The position numbers were made by a program, and so were the translations under genes. A model generated the notes under the pieces. It worked only from the letters and a program-made list of their open reading frames with translations, was not told where the DNA came from and searched no databases. Below, one piece after another: positions 1 to 8,324 of a DNA stretch of 64,000 nt; position 1 is the stretch's first letter, and each line of letters begins with the position of its first letter. Origin of the DNA: DAIQNV01 sp038748775 (lineage in GTDB: Bacteria; Planctomycetota; Phycisphaerae; Phycisphaerales; UBA1924); NCBI GenBank assembly GCA_038748775.1, contig JBCDIT010000003.1, forward strand, positions 1 to 64,000, read 5' to 3'.

Positions 1-186
1 CCCGCTGCTCCAAATCGAACGCCACGAACATCGACTGCTGACGGTCCGCTCTGCCACGCATCGGGAGCCGCCTTGCTCGCGTAGAGCTCGAAGATACCCT
101 CATACAACACAGAATGCTGCGTTGATTAGCGGCCTGCTAGAAGTCGTCAGCGCACCAGTTCGCGCCTTGTTGCCGTTCCGTCACAG

Positions 187-771
187 TCAGTCGCGCTCGA
201 CCCGGATCCGGTTTCGGAACAGGTACTCGGTCGCACCCTCGGTCAAGACGTCGCGCGTCGACGTGAACGTGCGCCCCAGCATGACCTGGGTCAAGCGGAT
301 GTCGGCCGGCTGACCGTTGTCGGTCCCCTCGCGTTCGAGCACCAATTCCCAATCGCGTGTTGTCCGGTACGTTCGCTCGACGATCCGGTAGCTGGTCGTC
401 ACCGGCCCATCGGCTTCGACGCTGACCTCGGTCAGCCCGTCGCCCTCGATCATCACCACGTCCGACGTCTCGACGTCGTACGTTGGGTCGGTAAAGACGA
501 GGGAGCGCGAGAGCACCAATTCGTTGTCGGCCGCGTCCATCCGGGCCTTGGCGGGGAGTCGCACGATCTGATCGGTGTTGAAATCGCGGTACTCAAGGTA
601 CCCCGTCCACGATCCTTCGAGGCTGCGGAGCATCGCGCGATCGGGCGTTGTGACGCCGCGACTCGCCGGATCGTTCCGCGCCTCCGCGAGCACGTCCTCA
701 CGGGTCACGACCAACTCGGCGCACCCCGACACGACCGTTGCGAGCGTGACCGCGAAGAACAGGAACCTCAT
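187..771 (-). CDS. putative lipoprotein, unknown function
   Basis: The 194-residue product begins with a short charged end, a hydrophobic stretch and a lipobox (VVSGC, Cys17), so it should be a lipid-anchored envelope protein. The mature part is beta-rich and contains LRSLEGSWTGYLEYRDF near residue 50, a phrase like those at the start of lipocalin/DUF1579-type beta-barrel proteins that report on a bound small molecule, but the match is by eye and weak. No catalytic motif is visible. It is the first gene in the window and is followed on the same strand side by a nitroreductase and a SnoaL-like gene; nothing ties their functions together. The lipoprotein call is sound, the function is unknown. 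Confidence 0.7.
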   Translation of the reverse strand: MRFLFFAVTLATVVSGCAELVVTREDVLAEARNDPASRGVTTPDRAMLRSLEGSWTGYLEYRDFNTDQIVRLPAKARMDAADNELVLSRSLVFTDPTYDVETSDVVMIEGDGLTEVSVEADGPVTTSYRIVERTYRTTRDWELVLEREGTDNGQPADIRLTQVMLGRTFTSTRDVLTEGATEYLFRNRIRVERD

Positions 772-812
772 GCGAATCTCCTTGGGTCGTGCCAGCCCAT
801 CCGGCTCGGCCC

Positions 813-868
813 GTCAATCCCAGCACGTCAATACCGGCCCGTCAATACCGGCCCGTCAGTCCAGCCGG
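813..868. repeat. 14-bp tandem repeat, four units
   Basis: Four consecutive 14-base units start at 813, 827, 841 and 855. Units 2 and 3 are identical (GTCAATACCGGCCC); units 1 and 4 diverge. The last unit contains the stop codon (complement of 856-858) of the nitroreductase gene, so the array lies at the very 3' end and just downstream of that gene. Confidence 0.8.
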
Positions 869-1587
869 GCGCCTTTCGACGCAAAGTACCCGGAGAGTGC
901 CTCGCGACGCGCGTCGGTGTACTTCGCCCCCATGATCTCGCTCCAGCGGGCCGCCTCCGAGCCCCGCTCGACCCGGTACGCCTCGTAGCCGTCGTCGTAC
1001 GCCTTCAGTTTCGCGAGCATCGCGTCATCGCTCGGATACCGGTCGTCGAACAGCACGGCATCGATCGGCAGCCGCGGCCTGGGCGCCGGGTCTTCATGGG
1101 GCACGCCAACGCACATCCCGAAGTAGGGGTACACGCCTTCGGGCAGTTCGAGCAGGCGATCAAGCTTCGGTAAGTCGTTTCGGATCCCGCCGATATAGCA
1201 GATCCCGTACCCCATCGACTGAAACGCGATCGCTGTCTTCTCCGCGAACAGCGCGCAGTCGATCGCGGCCACCAGGAACGACTCGAGCCGAACGTCGTAC
1301 GCGTTCCCGTCACGAGCCGCGGCGAGGCGGTGGCGGCGAGAATCTCCGAAGAAAATAAAGAACGCGCCGCACTCGGCGACTTTGGGCTGGGGGCCGGAAA
1401 GCTCCGCGATCTGCTCGCGGGTCGCCCGGTCGGTCACGCGGATGACGCCGTACGCCTGCACCGCAGAACTTGTCGAAGCCATCTGGCCCGATGCGATCGC
1501 CTCGCGCACGTGCGCCTCAGGCACAGGATCGGGCTTAAATTTTCGGATCGACCGGTGACCCTGGAGCAGGGCGATGACATCGTTCAT
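856..1587 (-). CDS. NfsA-like nitroreductase / NADPH-dependent FMN oxidoreductase
   Basis: A 243-residue flavoprotein of the nitroreductase superfamily, oxygen-insensitive NfsA/FRP branch. It should carry FMN and use NADPH to reduce nitroaromatics, quinones or flavins in the cytoplasm. The FMN-phosphate signature HRSIRKF (residues 11-17) is at the start, a SS-V-AYGVIRVTD segment follows, and the GYGICYIGGIRN block near residue 130 together with the long C-terminal excursion is what separates NfsA from the shorter NfsB type. Length matches NfsA (about 240). The physiological substrate cannot be read from sequence. A second, unrelated-branch nitroreductase lies at 51868. The 3' end is formed by a 14-bp tandem repeat. 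Confidence 0.88.
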   Translation of the reverse strand: MNDVIALLQGHRSIRKFKPDPVPEAHVREAIASGQMASTSSAVQAYGVIRVTDRATREQIAELSGPQPKVAECGAFFIFFGDSRRHRLAAARDGNAYDVRLESFLVAAIDCALFAEKTAIAFQSMGYGICYIGGIRNDLPKLDRLLELPEGVYPYFGMCVGVPHEDPAPRPRLPIDAVLFDDRYPSDDAMLAKLKAYDDGYEAYRVERGSEAARWSEIMGAKYTDARREALSGYFASKGARLD

Positions 1588-1612
1588 GACCGGAGCCTAC
1601 CCGAGCATGCCT

Positions 1613-2026
1613 TTACGCCCCCACCGCGTCGGCGAGCACCCGCGTGTCGGTGTGCTGGTCGAACCGGACGATTTTGCCGGCCTCGACGCGGTACACGTGT
1701 GCAAACCCAGCGTCAACGTGCTTGCCGGTCGCCTTGGGCGTGCCGACGTACCGCCCCAGCACCACCACAGTGTTGCGTTCGGAGATGAATTCGTCGGGCA
1801 CCGCCCGCCACTCTTCCCAGTCGTTCTTGAACCGGCCGAAAACGTTTTCTGCGATCTGGTCGAAACCGACCCAGCGACCGCCGTGGGGCATGCCCGGGGC
1901 CTGCTGCCACACGATCTCGGGGGCCATAAGGGACCGAACGGTGTTCATATCACGGGCCGTGAACGCCGCGAAGAGCGCCCGCACGACAGCCGTCGGCGTT
2001 TGGGCCGACTCGTCGGTTGTGGTCAT
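1613..2026 (-). CDS. SnoaL/NTF2-like fold protein
   Basis: A 137-residue single-domain protein of the SnoaL-like (polyketide-cyclase-type, NTF2 fold) group. The pattern VRALFAAFTARDMNTVRSLMAPEI, then a W-Q ... G-W-G-FDQIAENVFGRF segment and the closing beta strands with H-YRVE-GKIVRFDQHTD, is characteristic. Members are cone-shaped barrels that act as isomerases, cyclases or ligand-binding proteins, and most are uncharacterised. The start at the ATG complementary to 2024-2026 gives the usual family length. It lies 25 bp upstream of the nitroreductase on the same strand and could be co-transcribed with it. Family assignment is good; the reaction is unknown. Confidence 0.8.
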   Translation of the reverse strand: MTTTDESAQTPTAVVRALFAAFTARDMNTVRSLMAPEIVWQQAPGMPHGGRWVGFDQIAENVFGRFKNDWEEWRAVPDEFISERNTVVVLGRYVGTPKATGKHVDAGFAHVYRVEAGKIVRFDQHTDTRVLADAVGA

Positions 2027-2144
2027 GATTCGGGTACGGTGACGGCTCGGTCGGGTTCGGGCATCGCTGCTCTTGACTTCCGAGGGTCACGTTAGAACAA
2101 AATGGCCCCACCCGAACGAGTTCCTCCAACGACGGGGACACGCG

Positions 2145-3095
2145 ATGATTGAGATACGCGAACTCCGGAAGACATTCGGCCCCATCCGCGCGGTGGACAG
2201 GGTCAGTCTTTCGGTCGAGAAGGGCGAGGTCCTGGGTTTCCTGGGCCCGAACGGCGCCGGCAAATCGACCACGATGAAGATGGTCACCGGCTTTCTCCGT
2301 CCCACCGGCGGCTCGGCGAGCGTCTGCGGGCACGACGTCGTCAAAGACACGCTCAAGGCCCAGCGGACGATCGGCTATCTGCCCGAAGGCGCCCCCGCCT
2401 ACCCGGACATGACGCCTGAGTCGTTCCTAAAGTTCGTCGCCGGCGTGCGAGGGCTCCAGGGCAAGGCACGCAGGACCGCGATCGAGCAAGCGGCCGACCT
2501 CGTCCACCTTGAGGGCGTGATGCGCCAGCCGATCGAGACCCTCTCAAAGGGATACACCCGACGCGTCGGTCTCGCCCAGGCGATCCTGCACGACCCCGAG
2601 GTGCTCATCCTCGATGAGCCGACCGACGGCCTCGACCCCAACCAGAAGCACGAGGTTCGCAACCTCATCCGCCGGATGGCGGGCGAGAAGTGCGTCGTGC
2701 TCTCGACCCACATCCTCGAAGAAGTCGAGGCGGTCTGCACCCGGGCGGTCATCATCGCTCAAGGCAAGGTCGTTACCGACGGGACCCCGGCCGAGCTTCG
2801 TTCGAGGTCGCGGAGCGCTGGCACCGTCACCGTCTCGGTCACCGGGAATACCGACGGACTGCTCGACGCGCTCCGAGGAATCGGGGGGGTCGCCGAAGTC
2901 GAACGCCTGGGCGGCAACGGCGAGGCGCTCCGGTGCGCCGTCCGCCCGGAACCGACCCACAAAGACGGCGCGATGGCGAGCGAGGTCGGGCGTGTCGTCC
3001 GCGATCGCGGCCTGACCCTCGGCGAATTTACCGTCGAACCGGGCCGCCTCGACGAGGTCTTCCGAGAGATCACCACCAAGGAGGCCAAGGCGTGA
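2145..3095 (+). CDS. ABC transporter ATP-binding protein, GldA-like
   Basis: A 316-residue ABC-2-type exporter ATPase. Walker A GPNGAGKST is at residues 34-42, the signature LSKGYTRRVGLAQA and Walker B VLILDEPTDGLDP follow, then the H-loop STHILEEV and a C-terminal regulatory extension. I chose the ATG at 2145 because the protein then begins at the canonical MIEIRELRKTFG; an in-frame ATG 72 bases upstream would only add non-homologous residues. The stop overlaps the GTG of the permease gene (GTGA at 3092-3095), indicating translational coupling. The operon ATPase - permease - GldG-like protein - DUF4340 protein matches the widespread GldA/F/G arrangement first named in gliding Bacteroidetes; outside them the substrate is unknown. 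Confidence 0.93.
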   Translation: MIEIRELRKTFGPIRAVDRVSLSVEKGEVLGFLGPNGAGKSTTMKMVTGFLRPTGGSASVCGHDVVKDTLKAQRTIGYLPEGAPAYPDMTPESFLKFVAGVRGLQGKARRTAIEQAADLVHLEGVMRQPIETLSKGYTRRVGLAQAILHDPEVLILDEPTDGLDPNQKHEVRNLIRRMAGEKCVVLSTHILEEVEAVCTRAVIIAQGKVVTDGTPAELRSRSRSAGTVTVSVTGNTDGLLDALRGIGGVAEVERLGGNGEALRCAVRPEPTHKDGAMASEVGRVVRDRGLTLGEFTVEPGRLDEVFREITTKEAKA

Positions 3096-3838
3096 ACGAT
3101 CTTGTCCCCCCCACGCTCAGCGTGCTCCGCCGCGAGTTGGCCGGCTATTTCGTCACGCCGGTCGCGTACATCTTCATCATCGTGTTCCTCGTGCTATGCG
3201 GGGTCGCGACGTTCCAGATCGGCCAGTTCTTCACGAGGGGTCAGGCCGACCTGATGCCCTTCTTCGGGTTCCACCCCTGGCTCTATCTCTTCCTGATCCC
3301 GGCGCTCTCGATGAGGCTCTGGGCCGAAGAGCGCCGCGCCGGGACCATCGAGCTGCTGATGACCCTGCCCATCCCACCCCTCGCCGCGGTGCTGGGCAAG
3401 TTCCTCGCCGCCTGGATCTTCACCGGGATCGCACTGGTCCTGACCGTCCCGCTCTGGATCACCGTCAACCAGCTCGGCGAGCCCGACAACGGCGCCATCG
3501 CGGCCGGCTACGTCGGCAGCCTGCTCATGGCCGGCGGGTTCCTGGCGGTTGGGTCTGTCGCGAGCGCGTTCACCAAGAGCCAGGTCATCGCCCTGGTCAC
3601 CTCGGCCCTCGCGTGCTTCGCGCTCTTGCTGGCCGGCTTTCCGCCGGTGATCGACCTTCTCGCTGGCTGGGCCCCCGAGTGGCTTGTCGAGCAGGTGTCG
3701 TCGTTCAGCTTCCTGACACGATTCCAGAACATCTCGAAGGGCGTGCTCGACCTGCGCGACATCGCCTACTTCGTCGGGCTCATCGTGGTCCTCCTCATCG
3801 CCAACGTCGTCGTCGTCGAGCTCAAGAAGGCCGACTGA
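3092..3838 (+). CDS. ABC-2 permease, GldF-like
   Basis: A 248-residue inner-membrane permease with about six membrane segments, partner of the ATPase just upstream. The start is GTG at 3092, four bases inside the upstream gene, with a near-perfect ribosome binding site AAGGAGG at 3078-3084; the longer open frame beginning at 2690 is only the out-of-frame overlap with the ATPase. The N-terminal block LRRELAGYFVTPVAYIFI and the cytoplasmic loop with EERRAGTIELLMTLP are hallmarks of GldF and gliding-type ABC-2 permeases. The next gene starts 15 bases downstream. Substrate unknown. Confidence 0.9.
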   Translation: MNDLVPPTLSVLRRELAGYFVTPVAYIFIIVFLVLCGVATFQIGQFFTRGQADLMPFFGFHPWLYLFLIPALSMRLWAEERRAGTIELLMTLPIPPLAAVLGKFLAAWIFTGIALVLTVPLWITVNQLGEPDNGAIAAGYVGSLLMAGGFLAVGSVASAFTKSQVIALVTSALACFALLLAGFPPVIDLLAGWAPEWLVEQVSSFSFLTRFQNISKGVLDLRDIAYFVGLIVVLLIANVVVVELKKAD

Positions 3839-3853
3839 GCAAGGAGCAACCGG

Positions 3854-5812
3854 ATGACACGCATCGCTTCGTACATCACACTGGTCCTGCTCGTCGCGCT
3901 GTTCGTCGGGTTCAACATCGTCTCGTCGCGCACGCTGGGTTTCGCCAAGATCGACCTCACCGAGAACAGTCTGTACACGCTCTCGCCCGCCGGGCGATCG
4001 ATCGCGCGGACACCCGACGAGCCGATCACCCTGACGCTCTATTACTCCGAATCGGTCGCGCAGGGTCAGCCCCAGATCCAATCCGCGGCCGACCGGGTGA
4101 TCCAGCTGCTCGAGGCCTTTGAGGACGCCTCGAACGGCAAGATCGTCCTCAGGCGCATAGACCCAGAACCGTTTAGCGAAGCCGAGGACGACGCTGTCAC
4201 CGCCGGAATCCAGGGCGTCCGGATCACGCAGACCGACACGTTCTACTTCGGGCTCGTCGGCACCAACGCACTGGATGGCCGCGAGGTGATCCCGTACGTC
4301 AACGCGCTCGACCCGAGCAACGAGCGGTTCCTCGAGTACGAGTTCGCCAAGCTCATCCTCACGCTCGCCGAAGAGGACAAGCCGGTCGTCGGGCTCATCA
4401 CGTCGCTCCCGGTCGACGGGACGCCCCCGAACCCGATGGCCCGGACGAGAGGGACCCCCGAGTGGCAGATCCTGCCCGAGATCCGGACCACGCTCGATCT
4501 CCGCCGACTGGAAACGACCGTCACCGAGATCCCCGAAGACATCGACGTCCTCATGCTCGCCCACGCCAAGGGGCTGACCGACGCGACGCTCTACGCGATC
4601 GATCAGTTCGCGCTCAAAGGCGGCCGCGTGCTGGCGTTCATTGACCCGCACGCCGAGAGCGACCCCGCCGGCAGGCCCGATCCGCAGAACCCCTTCGCGG
4701 CGGGCAACGCCGACACCTCGAGCACGCTCGGTCCGCTCATGGGCGCGTGGGGCGTCGAGATGCCGACCGATCAGATCGCCGGCGACCTTAAGTTCGCGCT
4801 CGAAGTCGGCGTCCAAGGGCCGGGCGGGCGTCCCGAAGCGGTGCCCTATGTCGCCTACCTCTCCTTGCGAGACGAAGCCTTTGACGCCAACAGCCCGATC
4901 ACCGGGCGCCTTGGAACAGTGAACCTCGCTTCGGCGGGGTTCCTCACCCCGGCCGAGAACGCGACGACGGTGTTCGAGCCGATCGTCACGACCTCGATCG
5001 AAGCGGCACCGGTCACCTCCCAACGCGTCAAGCTCTTCCCCGATCCGCGAGGCATCCTCAACGACTTCTTCCCTCAGGACGAGCCGCTCACGATCGCCGC
5101 CCGTCTGACCGGACCGGTGCAGTCGGCGTTCCCCGATGGACCGCCGGCCGGGGTGGATGACGCCGCTCAATCAGGCGAAGAGGGAACCGGCGAGGGCGAA
5201 ACCGAGCAGACCCATCTGACCGAATCGACGGGCGGGATCAACGTAGTCATCGTTGCCGACGCCGACGTGCTCGCCGATACCTTCTGGATCCAGGCGATGA
5301 ACCTGGGCGGGATCACGCTGGGCTACCAGCGCGTCGCCGACAACGGGGCCCTCGTCGCCGGCTTGCTCGATCAGCTCGCCGGATCGACCGATCTCGTTTC
5401 CCTCCGCGCCAGGGGCGAGTACCGCAGACCCTTCACGCTGATCGAAGAGATGCAACGCCGCGCCGACGCGGAGTTCCGCGCCGAGGAGCAGCGCCTCGAG
5501 CAGCAGATCGAACAGACCCAAGAGCGGATCAACAGCCTCCAACTCGCCAGGGGTGACGACCCGTCGAGTCTGGTGCTCTCGCCCGAGCAGCAGGCGGAAG
5601 TCGACCGTCTCCAAGACGAACTGATCGCGAGCCGCAAACAGCTCCGCCAGGTTCAGCTCAATCTTCGTGAAGACATCGAGCGGCTCGAAACGCGGCTCCA
5701 GTTGATCAACACCGCCGCCGTCCCGGTGCTCTTGAGCTTGTTCGCCTTCTCGCTCGCCGTCGCCAGGGGCATCCGCCGGCGCGTCGACCGTCGCAAGGGA
5801 GCCGATCGATGA
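3854..5812 (+). CDS. GldG-like ABC auxiliary membrane protein
   Basis: A 652-residue protein of the GldG / ABC-transporter auxiliary group. A membrane segment lies at the N-terminus (about residues 7-25), then the characteristic start of the periplasmic domain, KIDLTENSLYTLSPAGRSI, a large periplasmic part, a long charged coiled coil (about 530-610) rich in Glu, Gln and Arg, and a C-terminal membrane segment (about 617-635) ending RGIRRRVDRR. In this family the periplasmic domain is thought to accompany a GldA/GldF ABC exporter. The gene follows the permease by 15 bases and its stop overlaps the next ATG (ATGA, 5809-5812). The transported substrate is unknown. Confidence 0.87.
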   Translation: MTRIASYITLVLLVALFVGFNIVSSRTLGFAKIDLTENSLYTLSPAGRSIARTPDEPITLTLYYSESVAQGQPQIQSAADRVIQLLEAFEDASNGKIVLRRIDPEPFSEAEDDAVTAGIQGVRITQTDTFYFGLVGTNALDGREVIPYVNALDPSNERFLEYEFAKLILTLAEEDKPVVGLITSLPVDGTPPNPMARTRGTPEWQILPEIRTTLDLRRLETTVTEIPEDIDVLMLAHAKGLTDATLYAIDQFALKGGRVLAFIDPHAESDPAGRPDPQNPFAAGNADTSSTLGPLMGAWGVEMPTDQIAGDLKFALEVGVQGPGGRPEAVPYVAYLSLRDEAFDANSPITGRLGTVNLASAGFLTPAENATTVFEPIVTTSIEAAPVTSQRVKLFPDPRGILNDFFPQDEPLTIAARLTGPVQSAFPDGPPAGVDDAAQSGEEGTGEGETEQTHLTESTGGINVVIVADADVLADTFWIQAMNLGGITLGYQRVADNGALVAGLLDQLAGSTDLVSLRARGEYRRPFTLIEEMQRRADAEFRAEEQRLEQQIEQTQERINSLQLARGDDPSSLVLSPEQQAEVDRLQDELIASRKQLRQVQLNLREDIERLETRLQLINTAAVPVLLSLFAFSLAVARGIRRRVDRRKGADR

Positions 5813-7158
5813 ACACCAAAGCCATTTCCATCATCGCGTTGCTCGCCGCGGCCTTGATCGCGGCATCCGTGCTGCTCACCGGCCAGGCCCTCACGCCGGC
5901 GGCACCGGAGCCGGACGTCCTCGTCCCGGGGCTCGAAGAGAAACTCTCGGGCGTGACGACGATCGAGGTCACGAGCGGCGACGACGCGCTCGAGATTCGC
6001 GCCGCGGACGCCGGCTGGACGCTTCCCTCGAAAGACGGTTACCCCGCCGATCCAGAGGCGGTCGGAAGGCTCGTGAGCGAACTCATCGCGATGGAACTCA
6101 TCGAGCGAAAGACCGCCAGCGCCGCCAACCACGATCGGCTCGGGCTCGCGCTCAAAACGACCGACACTGGGGCGGACGAGGGTTCCGACGACGCACCGTC
6201 GCCGGCGACCCCTCCGGCGACCACCCCGACCGCACGCATCCGACTCCTCGGACAGGCGGGCGCGACAGTCGCCGACATCGTGCTGGGTAACCGTTCAAAC
6301 GCCGGTGTATTCGTGCGCTCGGCCGACGCCGACCAGACTTGGCTCGCCGACGCGGCGCCGAGCGTGACCGCCGACGCCGCGTCGTGGTTCGACCAGCGCC
6401 CGGTTCAGGTCGAGCGGGACGAAGTCGAGTCGGTGACCGTCGAGCACCCCGACGGCGAAGTCGTGCGCATCATCAGCGTCGGGGACAGCTTCGAACTGGC
6501 CGAACTCCCGGCCGACTCCCAGCCGATCGGCCCTTGGCAGGCCGGCCAGACCGCCGGAGCCCTCGGGTTCCTGACCGTTGAAGACGTGAAGTCGGCTGCA
6601 TCTCTCGGGTTCGACGAAGCGGAAACGGTCGTGGCCTCGTTCGTACTCAAGGCCGACTCGGGGTTCGACGACGCGGAAGATCCGAGCGAAGCCGACGATG
6701 TTTCTGATGGCGATCTGGACGAGGACACAGAACCTGTTCCGGATCCCGTCGAAGACACGAGCGAATCTCCGACGCTCATCGCCCGCATCGCGGAGATTGA
6801 TGGCACCGCGTGGGTGACCTTCCAAGCCGGCGGCCCCGGGGCCGAAGACGTCAACGCGATCACGTCGGGTTGGGCGTATGCCGTGAGCACCTTCACACGC
6901 GACGCTCTCGTGAAGCGTGTGGCAGATCTGGTCGAGCCGATCGAGGCGCCCGACCCCAGCCCGTCCCCCAGCCCCGACCTCAGCCCTGCCCCCGGTCAGG
7001 TCGATACCACCTCGGCCGGGGACCCGGCGGGCCCGATGCTCCCGGTGGGACCCCAAACGGCTCCACAAGAGGAGATCCCCCCGGCGCTCGCCCCGCTCCC
7101 GGGCGAAGAGCCGGGTGAACAACCGGGGTCTGAAACCTCGGACGGCTCCGGCCCGTAG
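5809..7158 (+). CDS. DUF4340 domain protein, ABC-operon partner
   Basis: A 449-residue protein with one N-terminal membrane segment or signal anchor (IISIIALLAAALIAASVLL) and a periplasmic DUF4340-type domain made of repeated GWTL-like units. DUF4340 proteins regularly sit next to GldG-like genes and are assumed to work with the ABC complex; this one overlaps the GldG-like gene by four bases. Two low-complexity insertions are visible: an acidic stretch around residues 280-320 and a Pro/Ser/Glu-rich tail from about residue 380 (PDPSPSPSPDLSPAPG), likely disordered and extracytoplasmic. Biochemical role unknown. Confidence 0.8.
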   Translation: MNTKAISIIALLAAALIAASVLLTGQALTPAAPEPDVLVPGLEEKLSGVTTIEVTSGDDALEIRAADAGWTLPSKDGYPADPEAVGRLVSELIAMELIERKTASAANHDRLGLALKTTDTGADEGSDDAPSPATPPATTPTARIRLLGQAGATVADIVLGNRSNAGVFVRSADADQTWLADAAPSVTADAASWFDQRPVQVERDEVESVTVEHPDGEVVRIISVGDSFELAELPADSQPIGPWQAGQTAGALGFLTVEDVKSAASLGFDEAETVVASFVLKADSGFDDAEDPSEADDVSDGDLDEDTEPVPDPVEDTSESPTLIARIAEIDGTAWVTFQAGGPGAEDVNAITSGWAYAVSTFTRDALVKRVADLVEPIEAPDPSPSPSPDLSPAPGQVDTTSAGDPAGPMLPVGPQTAPQEEIPPALAPLPGEEPGEQPGSETSDGSGP

Positions 7159-7209
7159 GCTCCTGTCGAGCCGTGCCATCAGGCCCGGCCCGGAAGGAGC
7201 ACCGCGCCC

Positions 7210-7482
7210 ATGGCCAAAGCCGTCGCCGATCCCGAAGACCTCAGGCACTTCGCGATGAGCCTCAAAAAGTTCTCCGCCGGGCTGCGTCAGCAAATGACCG
7301 CGCTCAAGGGCCAGGCCTCCTCGCTGGGCCAGACCTGGCGCGACCAGGAGCACCAAAAGTTCGCGGCTGAGTTCGAAGAAACCATGCGGGCGATGGCCCG
7401 GTTCTCGGACGCCGCGGAGCAGCACGTGCCCTTCCTGATCCGAAAGGCCGAGCGGCTCGAGGAATACCTCAAGCAGCGCTGA
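7210..7482 (+). CDS. WXG100-like small helical-hairpin protein (WxD variant)
   Basis: A 90-residue protein with no signal peptide, predicted as two helices joined by a turn at LGQTWRDQEHQKF. Trp43 and Asp45 occupy the W-x-G position, followed eight residues after the Trp by Phe51, matching the spacing W-x-[GD]-...-F of WXG100 (EsxA/YukE) proteins, whose length is also about 100. Several WXG100 relatives carry Asp instead of Gly. WXG100 proteins form hairpin dimers exported by type VII systems driven by FtsK/SpoIIIE ATPases, and such an ATPase is encoded 0.8 kb downstream in the same direction. A binding site GGAAGGAGC precedes the ATG. Family assignment rests on motif, size and context, not on a search. 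Confidence 0.72.
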   Translation: MAKAVADPEDLRHFAMSLKKFSAGLRQQMTALKGQASSLGQTWRDQEHQKFAAEFEETMRAMARFSDAAEQHVPFLIRKAERLEEYLKQR

Positions 7483-7518
7483 TCCGGGGCGAGGCAGCGC
7501 CCAAAGGGAGAACCCGCC

Positions 7519-8052
7519 TTGGCCGACAAAGCAAAGGTCACCTCGATCGATGCGCTGGCCTCGTTCCGCCCCGTCCTCGTGAAGTTCACCGAGGAGACGT
7601 CCGCGGCGCTCATGAGCGCCGAGTCGGACGCAGGGCGAACGGTCCAGTGGCTTCGCGGCGAGATGCTTCCGTATTGGAAGAAGGAAGTCCGCGTCCGGGG
7701 CGAGGACGTCGTTCGCGCCAAGAGCAAGATGACGATCAAGCAGGCCCAGAAGTCGGGCGATGAGCGAACGACTGTCGACGAGCGGAAGGCGGTCGAGAAA
7801 GCCAAGCGGCGGCTCGCAGAGGCGGAGCACAAGTACGCCGCCACCCAGCGGTGGGCCCGCAAACTCGAGAAGGCGCAGGACGACTTCCGCGGCGCGATCG
7901 GCGCGTTCAAGGGCATCGTTGACCAGCAGATGCCCCGAGCGATCGCGAGCCTCGATCAGTCGATCGGGTCGCTCGACGCCTACCTCAAGGTCAAGCACAA
8001 GGCGCCGGGCGGCGCGGCGCCGAAGAAGACCGGATCGGAGGGAAACGCGTGA
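7519..8052 (+). CDS. helical coiled-coil protein of the WXG100/FtsK locus
   Basis: A 177-residue, almost entirely helical protein rich in Lys, Glu, Arg and Ala, with heptad-like stretches at about residues 65-150 and a flexible Gly/Ala/Lys C-terminus. It contains WLRGEMLPYWKKE near residue 45. Nothing suggests a signal peptide, membrane segment or enzyme. The start codon is TTG at 7519, preceded by AAAGGGAGAA. It lies between two WXG100-like genes and overlaps the second (GTGA at 8049-8052), so it is probably translated with them. It could be a longer substrate, a chaperone or a structural partner of the secretion ATPase; I do not recognise the family. Confidence 0.75.
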   Translation: MADKAKVTSIDALASFRPVLVKFTEETSAALMSAESDAGRTVQWLRGEMLPYWKKEVRVRGEDVVRAKSKMTIKQAQKSGDERTTVDERKAVEKAKRRLAEAEHKYAATQRWARKLEKAQDDFRGAIGAFKGIVDQQMPRAIASLDQSIGSLDAYLKVKHKAPGGAAPKKTGSEGNA

Positions 8053-8273
8053 GCCTCAGCGTGACAAAGGGCGTGCTCATCGATCACGCCCGAGACCTCA
8101 AGCGGGCGTGGCAAGCAACCCGTTCGCACTGGGACGACCGTGTCGCCCAGCATTTCGAGGACGAGTTCCTCGAGCCCATCGGCCCGAAACTCACCGACGC
8201 GGTCAAGGCGATCGACTCGCTCGCCGCGATGTGCCGCAAAGCGGAAACCGAGTGCCGCGACGAGGGCGGCTGA
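8049..8273 (+). CDS. second WXG100-like small protein (WxD variant)
   Basis: A 74-residue helical protein starting with GTG at 8049, overlapping the stop of the upstream gene. It contains SHWDDRVAQHFEDEF, with Trp28, Asp30 and Phe36 placed like the W-x-[GD]-x5-F core of WXG100 proteins, flanked by two helices. It is shorter than the typical 90-100 residues, mostly at the C-terminus. Together with the 90-residue protein at 7210 it could form a heterodimer in the manner of EsxA-EsxB, which in actinobacteria are also adjacent small genes next to the ATPase. The FtsK-type gene begins 51 bases downstream. Inference from motif and context. Confidence 0.66.
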   Translation: MSLSVTKGVLIDHARDLKRAWQATRSHWDDRVAQHFEDEFLEPIGPKLTDAVKAIDSLAAMCRKAETECRDEGG

Positions 8274-8324
8274 GCGGGAGCCACTCCCCGCCCCAACCCC
8301 CGGAGCGGCTAATCTGGAACTTCC

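Noticed and set aside
3194..7998. Long minus-strand open frames opposite the ABC operon and small-protein genes (3194-5170, 6295-7998)
   Set aside because: Antisense shadows of strongly supported plus-strand genes; low-complexity Arg/Glu/Asp composition and no motif.
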